This document shows, piece after piece, positions 34,501-43,699 of a stretch of 64,000 bases of DNA; position 1 is the stretch's first letter, and each line of letters begins with the position of its first letter. The position numbers and the translations under genes were made by a program. Source of the DNA: Primula veris (lineage: Eukaryota > Streptophyta > Magnoliopsida > Ericales > Primulaceae); NCBI GenBank assembly GCA_963682055.1, contig OY821742.1, positions 8,331,816 through 8,395,815 on the forward strand, read 5' to 3'. The notes beneath the pieces were generated by a model. That model was not told the origin of the DNA. It saw only the letters and a program-made list of their open reading frames with translations, and searched no databases.

Positions 34501-37500
34501 AGAAAAGCACTCTTAATGTCAAGTTGAAATAATTTAAAATCATACAAACATGCAAGAGAGAGTAGCATTCTAATGGATTCAATTATAACTACAGGAGCAA
34601 AGGTTTCATCAAAGTCAATTTCCTCAATTTGTGTATAACCCTGAGCTACCAACCTGGCTTTATTCCTGATAATCACTCCATCTTCATCACTTTTATTTCT
34701 AAAGATCCATTTAGGCCCTATCACATTTTTATTAGAAGGTCTGGGTACTAAAGTCCATACATCATTTCTCTCAAATTGAGACAATTCATCTTGCACAGCT
34801 AAAATCCATTCACTATCTTCTAAAGCTTCTTTTATATTCTTAGGTTCTAACTGAGAAATATAACAAGCAAAGTGAACAACATTATTTCTTTTTCCTCTGG
34901 TTTTCATACCTGAAGCTACTTCTCCTATGACATTGTCAAGAGAATGATTTTTCTGAGTCCTTACATAGCGAGGCTTGCTAGTTGACTGAACATGAGAACT
35001 TTCTTCTTCTTCTTCAGACTCAGCAGTATTCTGAGTTTTAACCTCGGTTTCAACCTCAGTTGCAACTGGACTTCCAACCAATGTTGGACTGTTTGTTTGC
35101 TGACTTTCTTCAGTTTCATTTCTTGTCATTTCTGACCCTTCATTATCACCTGTAGTCTCATCCACATCTTTTAAGTCATCAAATATAACATTATAAGACT
35201 CCATAACACAGTTTGTTCTTAGATTAGAAACTCTAAAGGCTCTACCATTCTGAGCATAACCAAGAAAGATCCCTTTATCACTCTTAGAATCAAATTTTCC
35301 AAGATGTTCTCTATCTCTAAGTATGTAGCAAACACACCCAAAAACTTAAAAATAATTAACATTGGGTTTTATACCTTTCCATATTTCATAAGCAGTCATG
35401 GAAGTGCCTTTAGTAATGTAAACTCTATTTAACTATATGACAGGCAGTATTAACAGCTTCAGCCCAAAATCTGTTGGCAAGTTTCTTAGAATTAAGCATG
35501 ACTCTAGCCATTTCCTGAATGGTTCTATTCTTTCTTTCAACTATGCCATTTTGCTGTGGAGTTTTAGGAGCAGAGAACTCATGACTAATACCTAAGGAGT
35601 TGCAAAATTCTCTAAACTTACTATTTTCAAATTTTGTTCCATGATCACTTCTGACCCTAGCAATATTACCACTGGTTGAACCTTTTTCAAGTTGGAGTTT
35701 TAAGCACAGAGTTTTAAAGAGATCAAAAGTTTCAGACTTGTCTTTTAGGAAAACTACCCAAGAGTATCTAGAGAAATCATCTACAACTACCAAAATGTAC
35801 TTCTTGCCACCTATACTAGCAGTTTGCATAGGACCCATTAAGTCAATATGAAGAAGTTCTAGGACTCTCTTAGTGTAAATTTGACTTTTACTTTTGTGAA
35901 TATTCTTTGATTGTTTGCCAACAGGACAATCACCACATACACTTTGAGTTTTAGCACTAAGTTTAGGAATACCTCTTATCAATTCTTCTTTAACCAGCTT
36001 ATCTAAGGTTTTGTAATTCACATGACCAAGCCTTTTATGCCAAATATCAACATTATTAGTAATAGCTTGATTACACCTATTCTGAGGCAATTCTTTTTCA
36101 GCTTTTTCAAAAACATAACAGCTGTTTGTTGATCTAACTCCAGTCATGACCAAATCATTGTTAAAATCAGTAATTAGACACCTATCTTTGTTAAATTTAA
36201 CAATCATCTACAAGAAAAACATCATCAATATTAGGCATTCCAGGTTTGTTTAAGGTACCTTTACCAACAATTTTACCTGTATCTCCACCTCCAAACACAA
36301 CAGTGTTTCCTGTAAGATTAGTGACATTTTTTAGAAAACCTGCATTACCTGTCATGTGATTAAAGCAGCCACTGTCAAAATACCAATCATTAGAAGTAAC
36401 AGCATTTAGAGAAGTAATAACAGCTTTGTTATTAGCAATCAAGGTAGATTTTTCTTTAACTTTCTAGACCCAGTTCAATTTTTTATTGAGAGAAGCCAAC
36501 TAGTTTTTCTGAGGGATATACTTTCTGTTCCTCTTTAAATAACACTGGATTTCTAAATGACCGGATCTTTTACAGAAGTTACACAGTTTAGTTCTAAAAA
36601 TAGATTTAACCTTAAGGCTATTCAGTTTTTTCTTGGTTGCAACTGTGGTTGCATCTCTGGTTGCAACTGTACTTCTAACATCTCTAGTTGCAACTGTACT
36701 TCTAACCTTATTGTTAATAACATGAGTTTCAGCTTTAACAAGAGCTTTAACAAAGGTGGTTTTTCCAGTGTTTTCATAGCCATAATAGCCTAAGCCACTG
36801 TTATCTTTGGAGGCTCTAGAATAGGGCAGCATGTCATCTAATTTTTCTGAGGCAGAAACATTCAGCAGTTTTATTTTCTTTTTAGTTTCAGTAAGTTCAA
36901 CTAGCTGTTTGTTGAGTTTCTCAGTAAGACTTTTAACTTCATCATTTAGATTAACATTAAGTTTGTTCAAGATCAAGGATTGCTTACTCAGACATTGATA
37001 CTTTTCATAAAGGACAAGATATTGCTGAGTAATGTTTTCATCTGAAGGTTCTTCCTCATCACTGCTATATGTTTTAAGAGCAGTTGTAACTATGGTTGAA
37101 ACCGACTCACAGTCACTTTCATAGGTAGGTTCTTTTTCAGTGATTATTCCCATAAAATTAACAAAATTAGAATCATCCTCTTCATCACTGTTGCTCTCAG
37201 AATCACTATCACTGTGAGTGGTTATATAAGCATTTTTGTTCCTTTTTAAAGTGTTTGCACACTCAGACTGAATGTGACCAAAACCTCTACATTCTCTGCA
37301 TTGAATTTCTCTAGGTTTGTAATCTTTGTTATCTTTCTCTTTAGGGTTCCACTTCCCTGTAGAATTATTGTTAAATCTAAATTCTGACTTAAATTGATTA
37401 TCCCTTCTCTGAAAGTTTTTTGATGTTCCAGTATCATCCTGTTTTTTCTTATAAAAATTTTCGTAAACCTTTTTAGCAAAGAAGGCTAGCTGTTTTTCAT

Positions 37501-40500
37501 CACTCACTTTTTCACAGACCTTAGATTCAGATTTTTTAGCTTGAAAGACTATTCCTTTTTCTGGTCTTTTCTGTTTGAAGAATTTAAGTTCATGAGTACT
37601 CAGATTTCCTATAAGTTCTTCAAGTTTAAGATTATCTAAGTCTGTTGATTCTTCAATAGCAGTAACCTTAATCTCAAACCTTTCTGGAAGAGACCTTAAA
37701 GTTTTCTTAACAAGTTTTGCATCACTGTATTTTTCACCTAAGGTTCCAGCTTGATGACCTATATGACAAATTCTGCCATTGAATTGTTCAATGGTTTCAT
37801 CTTCCTCCATTCTTAAGTTTTCAAATTGAGTGGTTAACTGTTGGAGTTTAAAAGCTTTTACTTTAACAGTTCCTTCAAAAGTAACTTGTAAAATGTCCCA
37901 TGCCTCTTTGGCAGTTTCACAATGAGAGATATACCTGAACACACTGAGAGTTACACCAGCAAAGATCAAGTTTATTGCTGTGGAGTTGGCACTTGATTTT
38001 CTGTCCTCATCAGCAGACCACCTGTCTTCAGGTACATAAACCAGTTCACCTTCACCATCAATGGCAGTTGGAAGCTCCCAACCATACAGCACTGTTTTCC
38101 ATGCTTGTTCATTTTGTTGTTTGATGAAAGATCTCATCCTAATTTTTCACACTCCATAGTTAACTCCTCCTTCAAGCAATGGTGGTTTGTTGAACGCGTT
38201 TTCTTCCCTCATTAAGTCCATCTTTACTAGAACACAGGATCCACACTAAGTAAGGTCTAGTGTGAAGCTCTGATACCAATTGAAATTCCTATTCGCTGTT
38301 CTAGTTGCAGTTTTGCAGTTAGGTTCCAAGTGATGTTGCAACCACAGTTGGAACCAGGTGTATTAATGGACAGAACAGTTTATTTAAATGTACTTGAAGT
38401 AAATCACACGTACATTTAACAACGGAGTTCACCCAACTGGGCTACGTCTCCGGAGCACTTACCCAGATTATGATATTATAAAAAGCTTACAATATAGGAT
38501 TCAAGTCTTAATGAAAAACTCTTAGACTCCCTCTAGGTTTTTCTGCCTATCTCTATATTGCTCCTACTCTATAACTATCACTTATAAATCAATGGCATCC
38601 CACCATTGTTTTATTTTAAAAGCTCGCGTGTATTCTCTCAAGAATGAGTTCTTTATAATTTAGAACACACACTTTTTTACAAGCTAGGTTATTAACTATT
38701 TATATAAGTAAAAACAATCTTCTTGTCTTCAAGATCTTTTATGATTGCTTTGACTCTTTTGATTGGCTTCAATCTTTCCATGTAACACAAGACTCTTCAG
38801 CGTAGGATTGATTCCAATAGGATAAAACCTGTTTAATAACTAGCTTGGAAATAGGAGTTAGTCTTTTCCTTTAACAAGGAAACATATAAGAAAATATCTT
38901 TAAATATACATGTGAAACATTAACTCCATATTTCATTCAATCTTAAAACGAATTATACTGAATTTGATAAGGAACAAAGATTGAAACAACTGATAAGGAT
39001 TTGCATAAGAATAGAAATATAGATTTATCTATGTAAAGGAAACATAACTAATCTCTTTATATCTTTTAGGAAATCTTTCCTTACCACTTTGATATTCTCA
39101 TAAAACGCATATTAAACCTTTAGGATCATATGAGAATATATCCTGCATACTTTTAAAACAAATAATTATCATTGAAGAATAATAATGCAGATTTACAGAA
39201 CAAGACAGAATCCTGCAGAACAGCAGGTTGGAACTTGTGGTTGCAACTGAGGTTGCAACATTACTTAGTTGCAACATTACTTGAAACCATCAACGCTGTC
39301 TTAGCAGGTTGCAACTGAGCTTGCAACATTACTTGAAACCTATCAACACTTGTCTTAATAGGTTGTAACTAAGGTTGCAACATTGCTTGAAACCTATCAA
39401 CACTTTCTTAGTAGGTTGTAACTGAGGTTGCAACATTGCTTGAAACCTAACAACTCTGTCTTAATTCATAATAAACAGATAGAATTATTTAGTGAAAACC
39501 ATTAGACAACAAATAGAATTTAGACCAGAAATCTGGTCCTAACATATTCTAACTGTGGACACTATTTTTCCGGCAGGGATGTGATGCTTCTTTACTACTA
39601 AACTCGACAAAGAACAATGTGGCAGAAAAAGATTCAGGACCAAACTTGTTCCTAAAAGGATATCAAGTAATCGACGCTGCCAAAGCTGCCGTCGAGAAGG
39701 CATGCCCGAGATTAGTGTCTTGTGCTGACATCCTCTCCTTGGTGGTTCGCGACGCTATATCATCGGTAAATACTATAACCCAATTTTCATATATATACGA
39801 ATCTTTGTAAATAAAATACAATTTTTAAATCTACATTTTGTATATAACTCTCAACAAATTTGATTTTAACATTGCAGATTCGTGGTCCCTTTTGGGAAGT
39901 AGAATTGGGTCGTCGAGATGGAAAGGTTTCAAGGGCAGCCCAGGCTTTAGCTAACCTTCCTGGTTCTAATTCTGACATCAGTACACTCAAATCTTTGTGG
40001 AAGTCTAAAGGATTGTCTTCAAAAGACCTAGCAGTTCTATCAGGTAGAAACAAAGTTATAATCTAAATTATAATTATGCAAGGGTATAATTTAGCAATTG
40101 TCATATAACTTTCCTTAGTTAATATGTGTAGTTCTTGAAAAATTTAGGATGTTTTGGCATCTACAATGATCGATATCACGATATATATGCTAGCATAAAA
40201 AAAAACGGTGCAAACCTTACTGATTTGATCCAACTTTTTTTGTTCTCAATAACAATCGTAAGTATCCAAAGTAACTAACCATTAACTTAAATTTGTTGAA
40301 TTTTTTTATAGGAGCTCACACCATAGGCATTGGACATTGCTTCCTCTTTACCAACCGGTTGTACAACTTCACCGGAAAGGGAGATACTGACCCTTCCTTA
40401 GACTCAAAATACATCCCTTTCTTGAAGAAGAAATGCAAACCTACGGCAGTACCAGACTTGAAAACCTTTGTCGAAATGGACCCTGGAAGCTTCAAATCAT

Positions 40501-40730
40501 TTGATACGAGTTACTATAGTCTTGTTGCTAAAAGGAGAGGTTTGTTCAGATCTGACGCTGCTCTTCTAGATGATTCAGAGACAAGAGCGTATGTGAAACT
40601 TCAAGCTTCGACGTCAGGGTCTACTTTCTATAAGGATTTCGGGGAATCCATGATTCAGTTGGGTCGGGTCGGAGTTCTCACTGGCAAAGCTGGTGAAATC
40701 AGGAAGAAGTGTTCTTTAGTTAATTATTGA
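31516..40730 (+). CDS. Class III peroxidase, copy 2 (intact exons, giant intron 1)
   Basis: Exons 31516-31731, 39577-39765, 39878-40043 and 40312-40730: same lengths and phases as copy 1, 329 aa. All catalytic residues (RMQFHDCFV, LSGAHTIG) and the eight family cysteines are kept. By eye it differs from copy 1 at six residues: Phe to Cys before GYYEEKCP (a ninth cysteine near the mature N-terminus), Arg to Lys in FLRGYQV, Leu to Ser and His to Arg around the exon 2/3 junction, Ser to Arg in KVSSAAQ, and Asn to Lys before CKP. About as many silent changes occur, so the coding sequence seems to have been under constraint since duplication. Intron 1 is 7845 bp, against 482 bp, because of a 7.35 kb retrotransposon. 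Whether it is still spliced correctly cannot be told from sequence. Confidence 0.9.
32051..32068 (+). repeat. Run of 18 G in intron 1 of peroxidase copy 2
   Basis: An uninterrupted G tract where copy 1 reads gagaggggaggg (about 705-716). On the coding strand it could form quadruplex structure in the pre-mRNA. Confidence 0.9.
32195..33425 (-). repeat. 3' LTR of SIRE-like element
   Basis: 1231 bp; differs from 38281-39544 by scattered substitutions and a few indels, including a stretch of about 17-20 bp near 38828-38848 present only in the other LTR. Identity by eye is in the mid-90s percent. Confidence 0.93.
33122..33345 (-). repeat. Tandem GTTGCAAC-rich units in the LTR
   Basis: Four units of about 53-64 bp, each with AGGTTG(C/T)AACTGAGGTTGCAACATT(A/G)CTTGAAACC; starts near 33122, 33187, 33241 and 33294. 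The core GTTGCAAC is self-complementary. The equivalent array in the other LTR (about 39223-39450) has an extra partial unit. Confidence 0.85.
33854..34063 (-). other. Acidic C-terminal remnant after RT deletion
   Basis: A short frame, KVKRRAELDADD followed by an Asp/Glu/Ser-rich tail ending SDISRD. It lies directly after the RT block in a different frame, where RNase H should be. It could be the end of a longer ORF downstream of pol in intact relatives, or chance. Function unknown. Confidence 0.4.
34044..36442 (-). pseudogene. SIRE-like protease-integrase-RT remnants
   Basis: Protease block 36442-36197 (WYFDSGCFNHMTGNAG). Integrase 36207-35425 with IWHKRLGHVNYKTL, HIDLMGP, VRSDHGTKFE and NGIVERKNRT, so all three acidic residues are kept. 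RT 35204-34044 with NGVINQEFYVCQPKGFE and catalytic IYVDDIVFG. Stops and frame changes separate gag, protease, integrase and RT. RT ends at KKFGLSESK and joins an unrelated acidic frame: the remainder of RT-RNase H is deleted. Confidence 0.88.
36500..38137 (-). CDS. SIRE-like gag, long intact ORF
   Basis: 545 codons from MRSFIKQQNEQAW. N-terminal copia gag domain (AWDILQVTFEGTVKVKAFKL, IEQFNGRICHI, LRSLPERFEIKVTAIEE), a zinc knuckle CRECRGFGHIQSEC near residue 290, a Glu/Asp/Ser-rich stretch, a coiled-coil-like leucine region (LNDEVKSLTEKLNKQL), then a repeat RSTVATRD-V-RSTVATRD-ATTVATKK and a second Cys-rich motif CNFCKRSGHLEIQC. The repeat is encoded by the same GGTTGCAACTG sequence that forms the LTR array. 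It is the only large uninterrupted frame of this element. Its start extends slightly past the usual gag start; an upstream portion may be missing. Confidence 0.88.
   Translation of the reverse strand: MRSFIKQQNEQAWKTVLYGWELPTAIDGEGELVYVPEDRWSADEDRKSSANSTAINLIFAGVTLSVFRYISHCETAKEAWDILQVTFEGTVKVKAFKLQQLTTQFENLRMEEDETIEQFNGRICHIGHQAGTLGEKYSDAKLVKKTLRSLPERFEIKVTAIEESTDLDNLKLEELIGNLSTHELKFFKQKRPEKGIVFQAKKSESKVCEKVSDEKQLAFFAKKVYENFYKKKQDDTGTSKNFQRRDNQFKSEFRFNNNSTGKWNPKEKDNKDYKPREIQCRECRGFGHIQSECANTLKRNKNAYITTHSDSDSESNSDEEDDSNFVNFMGIITEKEPTYESDCESVSTIVTTALKTYSSDEEEPSDENITQQYLVLYEKYQCLSKQSLILNKLNVNLNDEVKSLTEKLNKQLVELTETKKKIKLLNVSASEKLDDMLPYSRASKDNSGLGYYGYENTGKTTFVKALVKAETHVINNKVRSTVATRDVRSTVATRDATTVATKKKLNSLKVKSIFRTKLCNFCKRSGHLEIQCYLKRNRKYIPQKN
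38281..39544 (-). repeat. 5' LTR of SIRE-like element
   Basis: 1264 bp; bounded by the PBS at 38267-38278 and by the TATTC target duplication at 39545. Confidence 0.93.
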
Positions 40731-41961
40731 GTTTTCTGTCCAGTATTTTTAATTTCGGTTGTCGTGTTTCTTTGATTTCATGTTTGGTTGCATTTATTGG
40801 GTTGTTTGTTTCATTAAGTAATAAATTGTATGTTTAAGAGTGCATGACAGATTTGAGGTTAAGAGCATATGCTACTATAACTCAATACTCTCTTAATAAA
40901 AGATGCATTTTCTGTAAAAATAATTTATATTCCCTGGGGGGAGTCAATATATAAAGGGTAATTGATTTTCGGAGATGTGTTACTGTAACTCATTTTCTCA
41001 TATATACTTTCTTTATTAGAAAATGTATTTTCTTTAAAAATTATATATCATCCCAATTAAATCTAGCCGGTGAAGTAGAAATTCTTAAAAGCAACCAAAG
41101 CACGTATAATTAGATCACTATACAATGTTAAGTAACAAAAAATAAGAATTAATATATATTGATAAGTCCGATACATACAAGAAAATATAAAACTTCATAA
41201 TTAAAGAAAAATCACTAGGAATAAACTCTAAATATAAGTCAAGTGAGTGACTGACTGTGAGTCATTAACAGATTAGTATACTAATCAATGAAACTTAATT
41301 AATCCTTGAATGATCTAATATTTTGAAATATCAATGCATGTATCGCATAGAAGAAACATGATAATTATTAGTAAGTTGTATTATTTTCGATGAAATACCA
41401 TGTCAAATAAACCTATAGAAAATAATATTTTTCCATTCTGCTACATGAATGTTCTCATGCTCTACACGACCTGTTGACTTTGCATTATAAATTTATAATA
41501 GTGAATGTAAGACGTAGTGATATATCATATTAAAGATATACTGAAATATAATATTAATTGTACGTGATTCTAAGGACCAAAATGTTATCACCAAACACGT
41601 CTTTTGCATAATCTTGATTTCGTGAATATTTTTGTCCCTTTTAAACTTGACTATTGTCAACCATCGCGTTATACTTAAAAAAAGTTCACCAAACAAAATA
41701 TGCTATAATAGAACATATATTGACGCAAGTTTTTTAACAATGTTAATGCATAATCAAATTGAAAACGCTTCTTGCAAAATTATCTAAAATAGTAAAATTC
41801 AATAAACTTTAGCCACGCGAACACAACTTGTTCAAATGATTGCTTAACACGTCAAATCAATGAGAAGCACAGAATGTCTTTTCTTTCTTTTTTGGTACAA
41901 AGAAGCACAGAATGTCTAACAAAACTGTCTTGATATCAAATTAATTCCTTCATATATATTA

Positions 41962-42255
41962 TCATTATATTATAATAATTCAAAACAACTCAAATGAGTT
42001 TGTCTAATTTAATCATTTTAAAAAAAAATATACTCATACACTTTTATATTAATTACAATAATATCATACTCTCATAAAAATATAAAAAAGTAAAAACTAA
42101 TAAAACTATTTATCACTATTTAACAACCAAACATTCTTTTAAATATTAAACTATTTTTTTTTATTATCCACGTATTTATATCATAATTATACATATTTTC
42201 TATATTTTTATTGTATTACGCCCCGCACACACAACGCGTGTAGACCGATTACTAG
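41962..42255 (+). mobile_element. Short non-autonomous Helitron-like element 1
   Basis: 294 bp. Begins TCATTATATTATAATAA after an A and ends CGATTACTAG before a T, the A-TC...CTAG-T pattern of Helitrons. A GC-rich imperfect hairpin (CACAC/GCGTG region, about 42226-42240) lies about 11 bases before the end. No inverted repeats or target duplication. End-to-end similar to the reverse complement of 54479-54788. No ORF. Confidence 0.7.
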
Positions 42256-42583
42256 TATGTATATATATATATATACACACACGTATATACATAGATAAAT
42301 GTTTAGCCGGGGTTCACGATTGATTTTGCTAATTTTGTAAAAATATATTTAATTGATATTTATGGTCCAATATATACATGTATATGCGTGAATTTAAATG
42401 TCAATCTCCTCAATTTTCTGCAGGAATATCTGTTAGGTCATGATGCCAGGATAAAGCAAAATGTTGGACCAATAGTTAGCAGAGTTTAAAATATTATTTC
42501 ACGATTTTATTTTGCTAGTTTATATTTTCTCATTTGAAAAGATTCGTTTAAATTTGTTACAACATATACAATAATATTGTTAT
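42256..42583. other. Intergenic, TA/CA microsatellite
   Basis: A TA-then-CA microsatellite (about 42259-42290) followed by AT-rich DNA up to copia C. No gene seen. 41650-41961 on the other side of the Helitron is likewise AT-rich and empty. Confidence 0.6.
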
Positions 42584-42817
42584 TGTTGTGTGACATATTA
42601 GCTCGTTATAAATATATATAGAGATATGTATAGATATAGAGAGAGCTATGAGAAACAACAGACGAAGTGTTTATTCATTAATATGATTGTACTCAGAGAT
42701 ATATCAAGAGACCTCTGACGCTCTTTATATAATAGAGGATAGGGTTACATATGCTAAGAAAGCCCAAGATAGATCCAATAGAGTAAGGCCCAAGATGGCC
42801 AATAACATCCTACAACA
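42584..42817 (-). repeat. 3' LTR of copia C
   Basis: 234 bp with a ctctttatataatagag stretch; about 93 percent identical to 49532-49765. Confidence 0.92.
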
Positions 42818-43004
42818 CTCCCCATTTGGACGTCTTGATTTCTTCGTCTTCATGTTGTCGATGTGAGTCGAGTTCATTCGCAGTGTTAAACACATAAAAA
42901 CCTTAAGGACGGAAAACCCAGTGTGGGACAAAACCGGTACCTATGAGAAACTGTGTAGCCGAATGATATAGACCGAAATTCTATTTAATTAACTAACCAC
43001 AAAA

Positions 43005-43560
43005 CAGTGTGCCTCATCAAAAACTTGGCAGAGCAAACCCAATGGGAAAATCTCTGATCGAAGGAAAAAAAGTGCAAGAGTGGTAGTAGTAGGGGATCAA
43101 CCACAAAACAGGTGCCTCATCAAAACCTTGCTAGAGTAAACCCAGTGGGAAAAACCTCTAGTCGAAGGACAAAAGAGTACACAGTGGTAAGAAGTATACA
43201 ACAGGATACTCCCCCTAATTTCGGCAATCTTAAGTGAGATATAATGGGAACGTGTCTCGCTAAAAACATTGCCAAGAAAAACCCAGTGGGAAAAAAACCT
43301 TGATCTAAGAACAAAAAGAGTACACGAGCATGCGACTGGATGCTCCCCCTCACTTGCACGCGATAGGGTGCGATGATTTCGACTAAGTAGTAATTAGTGC
43401 AATAAGCATTCACCTGGATGTTTCCCCTCACTTGCACACGACTGGGTGCAATGATTTCATATTCGAATAAAGAGTACGAGCATTGGACTAGATGCCTCAT
43501 TTACTTGCACACGACTGTATACAAGAAAATATAACGTGGAATAAAACGAGCATTCGACAG
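43005..43560 (-). repeat. Repeated modules in the 3' region of copia C
   Basis: Three diverged modules containing CTCAT/CGCTAAAAACNTTGC...AACCCAGTGGGAAAAA (about 43012-43055, 43105-43160, 43250-43300). They are followed by two modules reading CCCCTCACTTGCACRCGAYNGGGTGC (about 43345-43372 and 43425-43452) and a partial third. Several (T/C)CCCCCT tracts, purine-rich on the coding strand, lie between them. Confidence 0.65.
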
Positions 43561-43699
43561 GATGCTATTAAACTTCATATGTGAAGATTTATTTCGGCAA
43601 GAAATGCTAAATAGCATAATCTAGTCATGTCTCTTTTGATCGATAACAACAAGTTGTCCTCAAATAAGACAAGTGTTTTATCTGGATCGTGAGACAGAG

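Larger units (their letters stand above)
32195..39544 (-). mobile_element. SIRE/Maximus-like copia element in peroxidase intron 1
   Basis: 7350 bp, minus strand. LTRs 32195-33425 and 38281-39544, TGAAAT...CCTAACA. Perfect 5-bp target duplication TATTC (32190-32194 and 39545-39549), confirmed by the empty site in copy 1 (near 839-843). On the minus strand PBS TGGTATCAGAGC (38267-38278) and polypurine tract (rc of atctccccctttgtc, 33427-33441). A second PPT-like tract (rc of tctccccctatttgtc) lies near 33825-33840. The gag is long, LTRs exceed 1.2 kb and gag style fits SIRE/Maximus. RNase H has been deleted, so it is non-autonomous. Confidence 0.95.
31351..41649 (+). repeat. Segmental duplication, copy 2 (peroxidase unit)
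   Basis: Counterpart of 1-8330. The homology is lost after ttttaaactt at about 41649, where copy 1 continues into the SIRE-like LTR at 8331. This copy lacks copia A and so preserves its empty region (41026-41107); copy 1 in turn lacks the SIRE-like insertion in intron 1. Confidence 0.93.
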
